Of a stretch of DNA of 64,000 nucleotides, positions 10,842 to 21,300 are shown one piece after another. Numbering within the stretch: the stretch's first letter is position 1; each line of letters begins with the position of its first letter. The DNA is from Limnomonas spitsbergensis (taxonomy: Eukaryota > Chlorophyta > Chlorophyceae > Chlamydomonadales): NCBI GenBank assembly GCA_037349105.1, contig JAYJMM010000118.1, positions 1,054,001-1,118,000 of the forward strand, written 5' to 3'. The position numbers were made by a program, and so were the translations under genes. The notes beneath the pieces are model-generated. The model worked only from the letters and a program-made list of their open reading frames with translations, was not told the DNA's origin and searched no databases.

Positions 10842-12983
10842 ATGCCAGGCCCTGTGAGAGAACAGCAGCACAGCGCGCCGCTGACGCTGTTAAACGCGCT
10901 ATTCGAACGCGCTGTTAAACGCGCTGTTAAACGCGCTGTTAAACGCGCTGTTAAACGCGCTGTTAAACGCGCTGTTAAACGCGCTGTTAAACGCGCTATT
11001 CGAAATCAGAAGCGGCGGAGAGAACGGTGCGCCTCCTGTTGTTCGCGCTGTTACACTCACTAAACACCATTCATGCCGTGCAGGGATGACGTTGAAGCAG
11101 ATGCCGAGCTGGATGCCGTGTACAGGATCGACAGTGCCCCTAGGCGCAAGCGACAGAGGAGAGACAGGTGCGCGGCTGCACCTTTCGGCTGTTGCTAGGT
11201 TAACCGTGCAGAGGTGTGATAACGCAGCAGTGTGCAACATCTACCACAAGTTTGCCTGTACACCATTCATTATCCCACGATGCGGCACCATGACCATGCC
11301 AGGCCAGGGGATGAAATATGAACCAGCTGGACCCAGCTCGACCGTGTGCCATCCTGCAGAAGTGTACCATGATAATGTAAGGCTTTAAAAGTTGATTGGT
11401 CTTCTTTCTGCCTACCCGTGCAGTGCACAGCCAGCAGACCCAGAAACTGTTGCCATAGTGGAAGCGATAATTGAGAAGCTGTCCAGCTTTGTGGCATCTA
11501 CAAAGCTGCACCTCCCGCCCTCCCCGCGCACATGGGAACCAAACATCAAAGATGCTCGTGACATGCGCAACTGCATGGACCAGCACATGAAGACCAAGAA
11601 CCCAGTTACCGTACGTCAGTTGGTTCTGTTTGCCTGTTTTACGCCAGAATGCAGACAGTCTGTTTAAGTGGAACTAGGCGTGAGCGCAGTTGGCTGATTG
11701 CGCTGTGCTCTCGCTTTTCACAGGTTAGTGAGCCTCAATGTTTCTCGTTGTTTGCTCTTCAGACTAGGGGTCTTCGTTCCTGCTTGGCTGGTTGGCATGA
11801 CTGCCACGGGGATTGGGGGCGTCATGACTTTTTAGCTGTACTGTTCTAGCTTGACTGCGGAAGTCTGTAGTTTTGGGTTCAGCGAACTGGCCTGGGCACG
11901 GGGGAGTGTTCAGTTTTTGAGAGGTTTTAAGGCGTGTTGCCATGTCACGTCAGTTGGTTTTGTTCAGCTGTTGTTCTGCAGAATGCAAGCTGTCTGTTCA
12001 AGTGGAACTATGCATGAGCGCAATAGTCTGATGGCGCTGAACCACAAAACATATCCCGTCAACAACCCTTGCGGATGCAGCACGTGCATGCCAATTTTTT
12101 GGGCAGTGACAGGCATACCGCTATCAGCTACATTTCAGCTAACAACCAGAGGCCATGTCTGTTGGCAATCAGCCCAAGGCAAGCCACAGGGCGGCTCAGC
12201 AAAAGTGGTCCATTACTCACTACCACAAACAATAACGCATGTTTCAAGTATTGCAACACTCCACCACCACGCGTCACTCGGGCAAAGCGCCACGCAGGCG
12301 CTCATTACAATAATATAATTATTGCCCCACCCAAAGAGTCGGAGACGGTTGCTCATGTAGTCTCGCATTTACTTCCCTCTTTTATTTTGCTTGGACTTAA
12401 CAAAGTGTTAGGCTGGCCGCCTGACCCTTCATAACCTGCAGGCGAGGGGGGGGCAAAAACAAAAGTTATGCACCCCATCATCTTAAGTTGTAGAGCTTGA
12501 CGAGAGCTTTCCATATCTGGTCTTAAAATTGTTTTTTGGGCCAGGGGGCTGGGAGATACGAAGGGGCAAAGTGGGGGGGAGGGGGGTAAACAAAAAAATG
12601 CCTTTTTTGGATTTTTTTGATTTTTAAAACATCAGATTGAGACGATAGCTACACCGTTGCATTCCTACTGTCATTTGCTACAGATATGCATCATAAAAAA
12701 ATCCACACAGAATACCAGACCCTTCCTGGCATGCAATTTTGGCATGGGGGGGTGCCATGGCTCTGGAACCACATGCACGGCTGTGCGTACACCCATTATG
12801 GACTCACACGGTGTAGCTGCATTGGTAGTTGCTATGAATTAAGCAATGACAACCTGCTGTGAGCAATGTTTGCAGGTCTTAAAATTCACAGACAACCCAG
12901 TGGCCCTAAAGAATCACCAACAGGGGAAAGAGTGCAAGAGAGGAGCTGAGAGGCTGGCCAAGGAGCACTCGACGAAGCGATAG
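10842..12983 (+). CDS. Basic KR-rich protein of unknown function, four exons
   Basis: I do not recognise the family. Exons: 10842-11026, 11084-11167, 11424-11610 and 12876-12983. The phases match (2, 2, 0) and the total is 187 codons plus a stop. Exon 1 encodes seven tandem AVKR units followed by KRRRER, and exon 2 ends in RRKRQRRDR, so the N-terminal half is strongly basic and probably nuclear (inferred). Exon 3 has a helical part, then the stretch KLHLPPSPRTWEPNIKDARD. Exon 4 reads VLKFTDNPVALKNHQQ and ends at a TAG. Exon 4 and its flanks are repeated at 51940-52460 (-) and 62815-63890 (+), so this is either a multicopy gene or part of a mobile element. The intron before exon 4 is long (1,265 nt) and holds the start of that repeated unit. 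The start codon is the first ATG of the frame, but upstream exons are possible. Confidence 0.55.
10906..11000 (+). repeat. 12-bp tandem repeat coding for AVKR
   Basis: About seven near-identical copies of GCTGTTAAACGC, flanked on both sides by degenerate units. The 12-bp period keeps the frame and gives seven AVKR units within exon 1 of the gene at 10842. Confidence 0.9.
11613..12039 (+). repeat. Pair of direct repeats starting at a splice donor
   Basis: About 93 bp at 11613-11705, beginning two bases into the donor of exon 3 (GTACGTCAGTTGG), recurs with some changes at 11947-12039. Shared blocks include CGTCAGTTGGTT, GTGGAACTA and GAGCGCA. Both copies lie in the long intron of the gene at 10842. 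Confidence 0.7.
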
Positions 12984-13880
12984 CGCACAATCACATCATT
13001 ATAATCCTATACTACTCCTGCTACTCCGTCAGCTCTTGCTCCGGCTGCTGCTACTGCTATCGAGCATGCGGCTGCCGTAGAGCCTCTCGCTCTAGCAACA
13101 GTTGCTGGTCCTGCTGCTGAGGCTTCACCCGAGAGCCCGCAGCAGCAGCTCCTATCTTTGGATGTAGCGACCCAAGCGACCCCTGATGTTGTGGTGTTGC
13201 GAGAGCTTTCCAGCTGCCCCGGCTACGCACCTCCTGCCGGCCGACCCTTCGTCACAAATTGGCCATTTGCGGCTCACAGGCCCTGCCATTAGGCCTTGCC
13301 TTTAAAGTTCGAGGAGTCTGGCCTGCGGTCTGTGGGTTGTGCCGGTGTCCACCAATCCTTGCACCAACAGACCAGTGGCTTGCAACATCTGCAGGAGCAT
13401 CGCGGGCACCATCCGCCCTTATGTGTTGAGCTATCACTTCCTAGATCACATGGAGTCAGCCCACCCTGGTCAGGAGCTGACGGAGGCAGATGTGATGAGA
13501 TATGCCATCAGCGCTGAGGAGTTTGAGGGGGTGGTGGGCAAGGAGCTCCCCAAGAAGCAGAAGACCAAGCTTCTGAAGGAGCACGTCAGACGCTCAAGTT
13601 AGATGCTAGTTTGCTGCCACTCGTGCGAGAGTCCTCTCGTTTCTGGAGCCTCATGGTCTCTAGCGTGGATAGGTAGCTGACAGGTGGTAGCAAGAGCATT
13701 GGTATATTATTTTGTTTCACCAATTGACATTTGTGAACCGTCTACATTTATCAACACCATTAGAGGCGCACTGTTGAGCTGATTGAAATTGAACCCGCTC
13801 CCTCCCTTAAATTCTGATTTTTGACTGAGAATTAAGGTTTTACTAGGTTCCGGAGGCGGGGGGGGGGGGGGGGGTAGCCA
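12485..13880 (+). mobile_element. Dispersed 1-1.4 kb element, copy 1
   Basis: Three copies share an ordered set of landmarks: a start near GAGCTTGACGAGAGCTTTCC, the words CTGGTCTTAAAAT, a G-rich then T-rich tract, CACCGTTGCATTCCT, an exon-like block (LKFTDNPVALKNHQQ), and an end block with TGTTGAGCTGATTG and AATTAAGGTTTTACT. The other copies are at 51940-52460 (-) and 62815-63890 (+). Terminal repeats and target-site duplications are not obvious. It could be a non-autonomous transposon that has supplied the last exon of the gene at 10842, or duplications of that gene's 3' end. Confidence 0.6.
13372..13602 (+). CDS. C2H2-like zinc-finger coding fragment
   Basis: An open frame of about 77 codons, ending in TAG at 13600-13602, contains CNIC, then after a spacer LSYHFLDHMESAH: two cysteines two apart and several histidines in the positions of a loose C2H2 finger. 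It continues into a charged helical tail ending KKQKTKLLKEH. It has no ATG. An acceptor-like CAACAG sits at its left edge, so it is probably a terminal exon or a remnant of a transposon protein. It lies inside element copy 1 and has no clear counterpart in the other two copies. Confidence 0.35.
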   Translation, partial: PVACNICRSIAGTIRPYVLSYHFLDHMESAHPGQELTEADVMRYAISAEEFEGVVGKELPKKQKTKLLKEHVRRSS

Positions 13881-14096
13881 GGGGGCGTTTCACATTTTTT
13901 TTATGATGGGGTCTTTGATTTTTTTTGCCCCCCCCTCTCCTGCAAGCACAGAAAAAAATTCTGGGTGCACATATGGCCCTCGTTGTCAGCTGAGAAAAGG
14001 CGATCAGGAATGGGAAAGGCGCACACGGCCGCAATGACTCATGCGTATAAATTAGATGAAGTCTGGAAAAAAAAACTACCTCGCCTCGAGAACCTC

Positions 14097-14323
14097 TAGC
14101 TCAACCCGAAGTTTGAGGGACCAAACCCACCACACGATTTTCTCTCTTCCCCTGGCTAGATCACCATGTTCCATATTCCTGCCCCCCTAACATAGGAGGG
14201 TGGCATGGTTGCTCCATGGTCCTGTATGTGCAGGGTACCGGGAATTGAGCTTGCTCATCCCCTTCCAGCCCCACGCGGCCGAGCATACTGCAGGGACCTG
14301 CGGTTATGCACCGTTCTAAACCC
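14097..14323 (-). repeat. tRNA-like SINE, copy B
   Basis: Reverse-complement copy of the SINE seen at 7762. It retains the head (AACGGTGCATAACCGC on the minus strand), the CACGCGGCCGAGC core and the GTGGTGGGTTTGG tail. The B box is degenerate in this copy. Confidence 0.65.
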
Positions 14324-14383
14324 CTCTAGCTAGAGCTCCTTATGCCACCAGAAGCCCTCCTGTGAGCAGCTGCAAAACGCTGA

Positions 14384-14436
14384 GTTGGTTGCCGTTTCTC
14401 TGGCTTTTTCACCAAAGCCGAGAAACGGCAACCAAC
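14384..14436. other. 23-bp inverted repeat hairpin
   Basis: The arm at 14384-14407, starting GTTGGTTGCCGTTTCTC, pairs with 14414-14436 (AAAGCCGAGAAACGGCAACC and onward), with one single-base bulge and a 6-nt loop. It lies between SINE copy B and the giant gene. It may be a small-RNA precursor or the footprint of a tiny inverted-repeat element. Confidence 0.65.
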
Positions 14437-15176
14437 CGACAAAAGGGGACAAAAACCGATTGGAAGGCAGGAGCTGCTTAGACACAAAGAGGGCAGGGGG
14501 CTTATGGTATAGCCATAAGGTGTTGCCCCACGCATGGCACGCCCCCACCCGTAAACACAAACTCACACACAAGCAGCCATGAGGCCAAAACTAACCAGAG
14601 GCCCTTTCAACACGAAGCAATAGCGCAAACAGGACAGGCACAACCTAAACCAGGGACTAAACGACAAAGGGTGTGGTACCAAGGGGCGGATCAAGGGGTG
14701 AGAAGCCACGGGGCATGGATCCAGGCCATGGCCAGGGTCCAGGATGTCGATGTTCAGGAAGCAGCCATTGCTTTGCTAGATACCAAGCTGATGTGAATGT
14801 TTCGCAAGCATTCGCCACGATTTGATCGGGATTGGGTCCCAGGAGTTACACTGAGCGTCCAATTGTAGAATTGGCCCGTGGACAAATTGCAGGTCTCATA
14901 TTTCGGAATTGCTGCTCCTGCAGCCTCTCTACAAACTTGTGCTTTAGCAAAGCTGACGAGTGACCAGAGAGCGAGTGACGACCCCTTCGAAAATTATTTC
15001 GAGTACGAAAGTATGAAATGACAGGTCAAAATCCTCTTTCCTGCCTCTTGCCTTATACTGGAAAGCCAGAACTGTGCGCTGCATCATAACAAGTATTGGC
15101 AGCCATGGATTAGATAGTAATATGCTGTCATAGCATCCCTCGCGCAGTCCAAGGACACAAATTTACGAAAACAGGA
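14437..15176. other. Upstream region of the giant gene
   Basis: No separate gene is recognised. This stretch should hold the promoter and 5' UTR of the gene starting at 15177. I see no clear TATA element. Confidence 0.4.
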
Positions 15177-18100
15177 ATGTCGGTGACCGTCTTGGCGATC
15201 GATCCGCTGGAGGTGGTTTTCAGGGATGTTCAATTCTCTCAGGTGGGTGGGCAAAAAATGAGATGAAGGGTCTATCGACACCTTCATTAACAGCATCCCA
15301 TGTGGCTTCAGGTGTACACACTGGTTGTCCATGTGACAAATACTCTCAAGGGTCCGGTTGAGGCCACAGTCAAGCCTGGTGCCAGCGAAAGGTACACAGT
15401 GAACCCCAGCAGTGTCAGACTCAAGGCCAATGAGACAGCTGCCCTCGAGATTAAGCTAAGGGTCCTCAAGTTCGCCAACCGCATGAAGGCTGTCGAGCAG
15501 GGCCACCGTGATGTCTTTCATATCAAGGTGGATATGCCCTTTCAGAAAGCGACGCATGGAATGCCCTTGAGCGGGAGTGTTATCCATGCTCATGGCATGT
15601 GATGCCCTGCCAGATGCCTCACATGTTGCCTTGCTCGTCCTAGGCAATGCTCATAGATCATTAAACCACGATGTCTTGCAGAATGTGTAATTCCTTCCAA
15701 ACAGCATGCCTGTTACAATCCCATGCGCCTGCGAGGCGCCCAATAGACTGAAAGAAGAGTAAAATCTGCAATCAGGTCCTCTAAGTCCTGCTCATACCGA
15801 AATGTCACCGCAGGGCAATTTCTTTGATCAGAAGTTCTACGCCACGTTCTTCATGTCCCCGGATGCACAAGATCCAAGTGTCACCAGGCAGATGCAAGCA
15901 GGGCTGCGCAGTAGCCAGAGCTCACTCCCGGGCTCAAGCCAGCAGCAGCAGCAGCAGCAGCTGTGGGTGCATGACTCATAACACATCCATCATAATGCAT
16001 ATAACAGAAGAACACTAATTTTTACCTGCATGGCATTTGTAGGCCTCATAAGGCTAGTTTGCAGTGTTATCCCTAGCAAGCCAACCACCTTGACCTCTCC
16101 TTCAGGTCACCCTCTGCTTCGCCGCGGCTTGTGCGCCAAAGTGCAGCAGCAGCTGCTCCTGCACCCTATCCTCAGGCGCGGCTTGGTGGCAGCAGCAGCC
16201 TAAGGGGACCCAGGCGCCTGTCCAAGAGCGTCTCCTTCGCCTCCCCGATAGAGGAGGATCTGACCGCCCCCAGGAGCAGGTCGGGCAGCCCAGCCTGGCG
16301 AAACAGCAGGCCTGCCTCCGCACTCACTCATACTCCCGGGACCTCCAGCAACCCACCATCCCCTCTGCGCGTCAGGCCCGTGTCCGGACTGTCTCATGCT
16401 GGTGGGGTGTGCAGCACCCCAACCTCCCCGCTGCGCGACCGCGATGCCCTGGGCTCCACCAGCCTCATGAGACCTGGCCTCAAGGAGACACTGGACAGGC
16501 TGAGGTCCCCGGGGAACGACGGCGCTGGGGCACAGGCGGCAAGCCCAAGAGGGAGGACAACAACGACGACAAGAACGGCCGTGGGCAGGGACGGGAGTGG
16601 CAATGCAGGTCCGACAGCAGCATTTGATTTGGGGCTGGTGCGGACGAGGTCTGAAGGCGGCCAGGCAGAGCGCGTCACCCCTAGCCTGACGGCTGCGTCT
16701 AGCAACTCAGGCATGCAGGGCCCGTCCGCGGGGTTGCCGGGCGTCACCCCATTGCCTTCGGCGTCATCGCTGCTGGCGTCCATGAGAAGAGGAGGCGCGG
16801 CTGAGAGCTCCGGCAGTAGCAGCAGGCTGACTGCAAATGGTGCCCCAGCCAACCAGCGCTACAACGGGCCCAGGTTGGACCCCCCGTCCCCGTCACATAT
16901 CCGCAACCCCGGGGGACGCGTTTCCTTGGCAGCCCTGGAGCCACCAACGGCAGGGCTGCTGGCCTCTGGCACTTCGCTGCTCCCATCCGCCCTGATGCGT
17001 GGCCTTATGTCACCCAGTGGATCCTGTACAGGTGACGGTTCGGGTGGCTCGCCGGATCACCTGAGGCCAGGCGCCTCATCCCAGCGGGGGAGCTCATCAC
17101 CGGGCCTTGGTGGTAGGAGGCCCAGTGCAGCCCTCGACCCCTCGCCAGGCAAAGCCGCAGTCTCAGAAGTGCTGCAGGCCCTGGACCGCTTGCGTGGACC
17201 AGCAGCATCCCCGTCTCGAACACGCTCACCCTCGCCAGCAGCTGGTGGCGCTATAGCACGACTGGCCGCCACACGCTCGGCTGAGCCGTCACCGACACGT
17301 CCTCGCTTGAGTGGTGGCACCGGGGTCCTCGGAGGTGGGGGTGGGGGCGGGCGGTCCCCCTCCGGTAACCGGGCTGCACAGATCGCAGCGAGCACTGCCG
17401 CCCTGCGCTCTGCATTCAGTGCCTCCTCGACCTCGGGGGCGCCCTCTCTGCCCTTTGAGCCCCTGTCCACGGCTGCAGTTCCGGCCTGGCCAGAACCGAC
17501 CTCCCCGCTGAGGCCAGACTCGCCCCCTCATCAAGCTGCCTTCAGCCCTGACCTGGGCGACCCTCCCTGGATGCGCGTCGGTGGTGGCTATCGCTCCGCC
17601 AGCTCGTCCCCGGGTGGCCGCAGCGCTTCCCCAGGCGGCCGCAACGCTTCCCCTCCCGCCGCGAGGCGTGGCTCATCACCTGCTGCGAGGTGCAGATCTC
17701 CATCAGCTGCGCCCGCCCCTGCAGTGTCCCGCTCCCCTCGGCCTCAGGGAGCAGCTGCCGCTCGCCGGAGTCCGCACAAGGCTGACGCCCGGGCCGCCCG
17801 GGAGCACCTGAGGGATCAGTCCGATGGGGATGCCAGTGAGCTGCAGGCCACGCTGCGTGCGGCCACGCGCCGGGAGGAGCTCTTGAGAGGCACCGTCTCA
17901 TCCCAGCTGCTGGCTCTGCGGGATAAGGACGATTTAGTTGCTGCACTCAGATCCAGGCTGGCCATCGCTGCTGCCAGGGCTGAGGGCCAGGCACAGCAAG
18001 GCGGAGCTACAGACGGCGGCGGAGCGTCCGGCAGGCCGCTCGGCTCAGCAGCCCGCGAGCTGGCTGAGGAGAACTCAGCTCTAGTTGCGGCCAATCGGGC

Positions 18101-18326
18101 CCTGGACGCCAAGGTGAAGGGCTTGGAGGCGCAGCTGCTGCGGCAGCGCGAGGAGCTGGCCGCGCTGCGCAGGCTGACGTTGGAGATGCAATCGCGCCGT
18201 CCGGAGGTCGGTCGGGCGGTGGAAGCGGCGTTGCAGGGCGAGCAGGCGGTGCAGGAGGAGCGGAACCGCAGGGCACTGGAGCTGCTCAATGCCAAGGACG
18301 CGGCACTCAAGGCGGCTGAGGCCATG
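15177..18326 (+). other. Giant gene exons 1-4: MSP/ASH domain and Ser/Pro region
   Basis: Exons: 15177-15242, 15312-15527, 15814-15962 and 16106-18326. Exons 1 to 3 encode the beta-sandwich pattern: LAIDPLEVVF, VHVTNTLKGPVEATVKPGA, YTVNPSSVRLKANE and FHIKGNFFDQKFYATFF. The order matches MSP/VAP and ASH domains, but the lysine-rich FFAT-binding strand of VAP (KTT.P..Y.VRPN) is replaced by VKPGASERYTVNP. Exon 3 ends in seven glutamines. Exon 4 (2.2 kb) carries the low-complexity Ser/Pro region, then the first coiled-coil heptads. The ATG at 15177 starts right at the domain edge. Confidence 0.85.
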
Positions 18327-21300
18327 GTATGGGGTGGGGGGCAAAAAGGCTCGTTATAACAGGATCTGACTTGATGATCGCCCATGGTTGGGAGATCAAA
18401 AGCATGATGCAGATATGACCAGAGGAGGGTAGGATAGGGTGCGGCAGTTTTCGTCAACCGGTTTGAGTTATCTATATTTGCCTTGAGGCTGAGGGATGCA
18501 TGGGCACACAAATTTCATGGCTTTGAGGAACCTGGTGCTTGCTACAAAATGTATCATAATCACCAGATCTGCACCAGATCCACACCAAATCCGCACCAGA
18601 TCGACTGTGCTTGGCAGTGTCAATCTTAACGAGAGGACATGCTGGCAATGCACATGATTTTGCATCAATAGAAACCTGCAGTGTCCCGCACGTGGCGTTA
18701 CATGAGCCACCATCATTTTGCGGACATGCTGCAGGTGGGGGACCTTCAGAGCGAAGTGCGGCGGGTGGCGGCGGCTCGGGGTGAAGCGTTGGAGCGCGCC
18801 GAGGCTGGCGAATCGCACGTGATGGATGTGTTGCAACGGCAGGAGCTTGCACGCGAGGAGGCACTCAAGGAGCGGCGATTGTTCATTGAGAAAATGGTTT
18901 GTGTGGGCATGCACAAGCACCTCTGTGTGTATATGGGAGGGTGTGAGTGTTTATAACGGTGCCTACCCGCTGGACCCTGCTGAATGCTCGGCCGCGTGGG
19001 GCTGGAAGGGAATAAGCAACCTCAATTCCAGCTACCATGCATAGCCAGGACCATAGTGAAGCCATGCCTCCCTCCTATGTGAGGGGGGCAGGAACATGGA
19101 ACCCGGAGATCAAGACCGGGGAAGAGAGAGGATCGTTTGGCGGGTTCGATCCCTCAACCTGATTGTGTAAATGTGAGTGTGCATCAAGCCATACTAGCCA
19201 TTTGGAAAACTGCTTGTGCCTGCTTGTCAGCGCAACATGTTGAGTGGTAAGACTGTCAGGCTATTTGTCGCCACGTCCTCATCCTGTTCCTTCTACTGGA
19301 CGATGCTCGCTTGACCGTCTTGATCACAAAGATGATGCCTGTGTGACTGCAGGCCGACCTAGAGGCGCAGCTTGCCGACCTGGCAGCAGCATCCACTCGG
19401 TGTGCAGCTGCACAACGGCGCGTCACTGTAGCTGAGCGCAAGGCTGAGGAGATGGCGCTTCAAGTCCAGGCACAGGCAGCTGACCTGGCGGACCTGCAGG
19501 TAGGGCTCAGGCCCTGGCCATGGGGTGGTGACAGCTGCAATGCATTTAAGTGGCTGTGACAGGGTCAATGTTTTCGAGTTATTTTTACATCTCAAGACAC
19601 ACTCACCCACTGGCTCACATTTAGGGGCCCAGACATAGAGCAATTTAAGTCAGAAGGGTCAAATGGGTACTGATGCACTCTGCATATCACGACACGCACC
19701 AGGTAACGAGTGATGAGGTGTGTCTTTATGCCCCCTCTGTCCCTGCTTGCCACCAGGCTGAAACTGCTGCCATGCATTCCCGCCTGGCCACTGCCGAGGC
19801 GCGGGCTACAACCGCAGAAAAGGAACGCGGCCGATCAGAGGCAGAGCTGTCCCAGCGCATGTGGGCCCTCGTCGGCGCACACCAGGCCGAGGCGCTGGCG
19901 CTGGAGGACCGGGTTTCGGAGCTGCAGCAGGCCCTGGAGGGTGGTGGTGGCGGCGGCCGGCTGCATGGCGCAGGGCGACGCGGCCAGGAGCTCCCCGCAC
20001 CTGCAGGTGAGGGTTCGTCCTCCGAGCTCCGCCTGCGTCTGCGATCCTTAGAGGCGCTTAACGGGCGGCTGGAGGAGGAGCTAGACGAGGCGCGCTCGCG
20101 GGCCGACCGGGCAGCGGCGGATGCTGGGGAACGGGAGCGGGAGCTGCAGACTCGCCTGGCAGAGGCGGAGCGGCGCAGCCGGAAGGCCCCTGCTGACGTG
20201 GCAGCAGCCAGGGCTAAGACAGACAGGGACACGACGCTGGAGAGGTGCGGCCCTTCTGGATGGCAGTGGTGGTCACGCTGCCCGGTCCACACCGCCTAGG
20301 GGCCAGGCATTCCTCCTCACGCGGTTCCATAAAAACTCTGGTGTCCCACACATCTAGCTGCACAACGTACTAAGTGTCCAGAACAGGGTGTAACGCGCTT
20401 GTTCGTCAGGGAGTTCCCCCCCCCTCTACTTCATCTCAACTCCTCACGCCTCTCTCCCTGGCTATCCTTTCCCCCTCTATGTTTCCTGTGTCCAGGGCCG
20501 AGCTGGAACGGCTGCGTGATCTGCTCACCGACCGGGAGCACGAGGTTGCCGGCCTCAGGGCGCAAACATTGGTCCAGGCCAGAGCAGCGGCGCTGGGGGC
20601 GGCTCTTCCCGCTCAGGCCCCATCAGCTTCTGGGCCAGCAGCACCTGCTGCCGAAGGAGGTGCTTCCCAGGCCGGGACGGTGAAGGCTAGGGCAGGTGGC
20701 GGCAGGGGCGGTGGGGGGGGCCGCTGGCCCGCTGCCCCTGCCAGCAGCGGGTCTGCCTCTGTTGTTGTTGCCCCCGCGGCTGCATTGTCCACGCTGCAGC
20801 TGGTGCAGGAGCTGCAGGACGAGCTGGCCAAGAGGGAGTTCCAGGTCAGGCATGCCCAGGAGAGGGCGGCGCTATCAGAGGCGCAGCTGGCAGTGGCGCA
20901 GCAGTCTTCGGCACGAGGTGAGGCCTGGGGGAGGAGCCTCGCAACTAACAGAGTATTGCAACGTGATGATGCTGGGGATGACGACGATGTTAATGATCAT
21001 GATGATGTGGATGTGGATGAAGACAATGTGGATGATGTGGATGTGGATGTGGATGTGGATGAAGACAATGTGGATGATGTGGATGTGGATGTGGATGAAG
21101 ACAATGTGGACGATGTGGATGTGGATGTGGATGTGGATGAAGGCAATGTGGATGATGTGGATGTGGATTTGGATGAAGACAATGTGGATGTGGATGACAT
21201 GGTTAGATTAAATGCCTGTGTCATGCTCATCCCCAATGAAGACTTCTCTCTTCACCGACCTCGGCTCCTCTCCTTTCATGTCCCCTCCGTTGCTCCCTTT

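Noticed and set aside
17816..18511. A 231-codon minus-strand open frame, and similar antisense frames along the giant gene
   Set aside because: These are shadows of GC-rich coding sequence: Ala/Ser/Arg composition, no motifs, and no splice or start logic.
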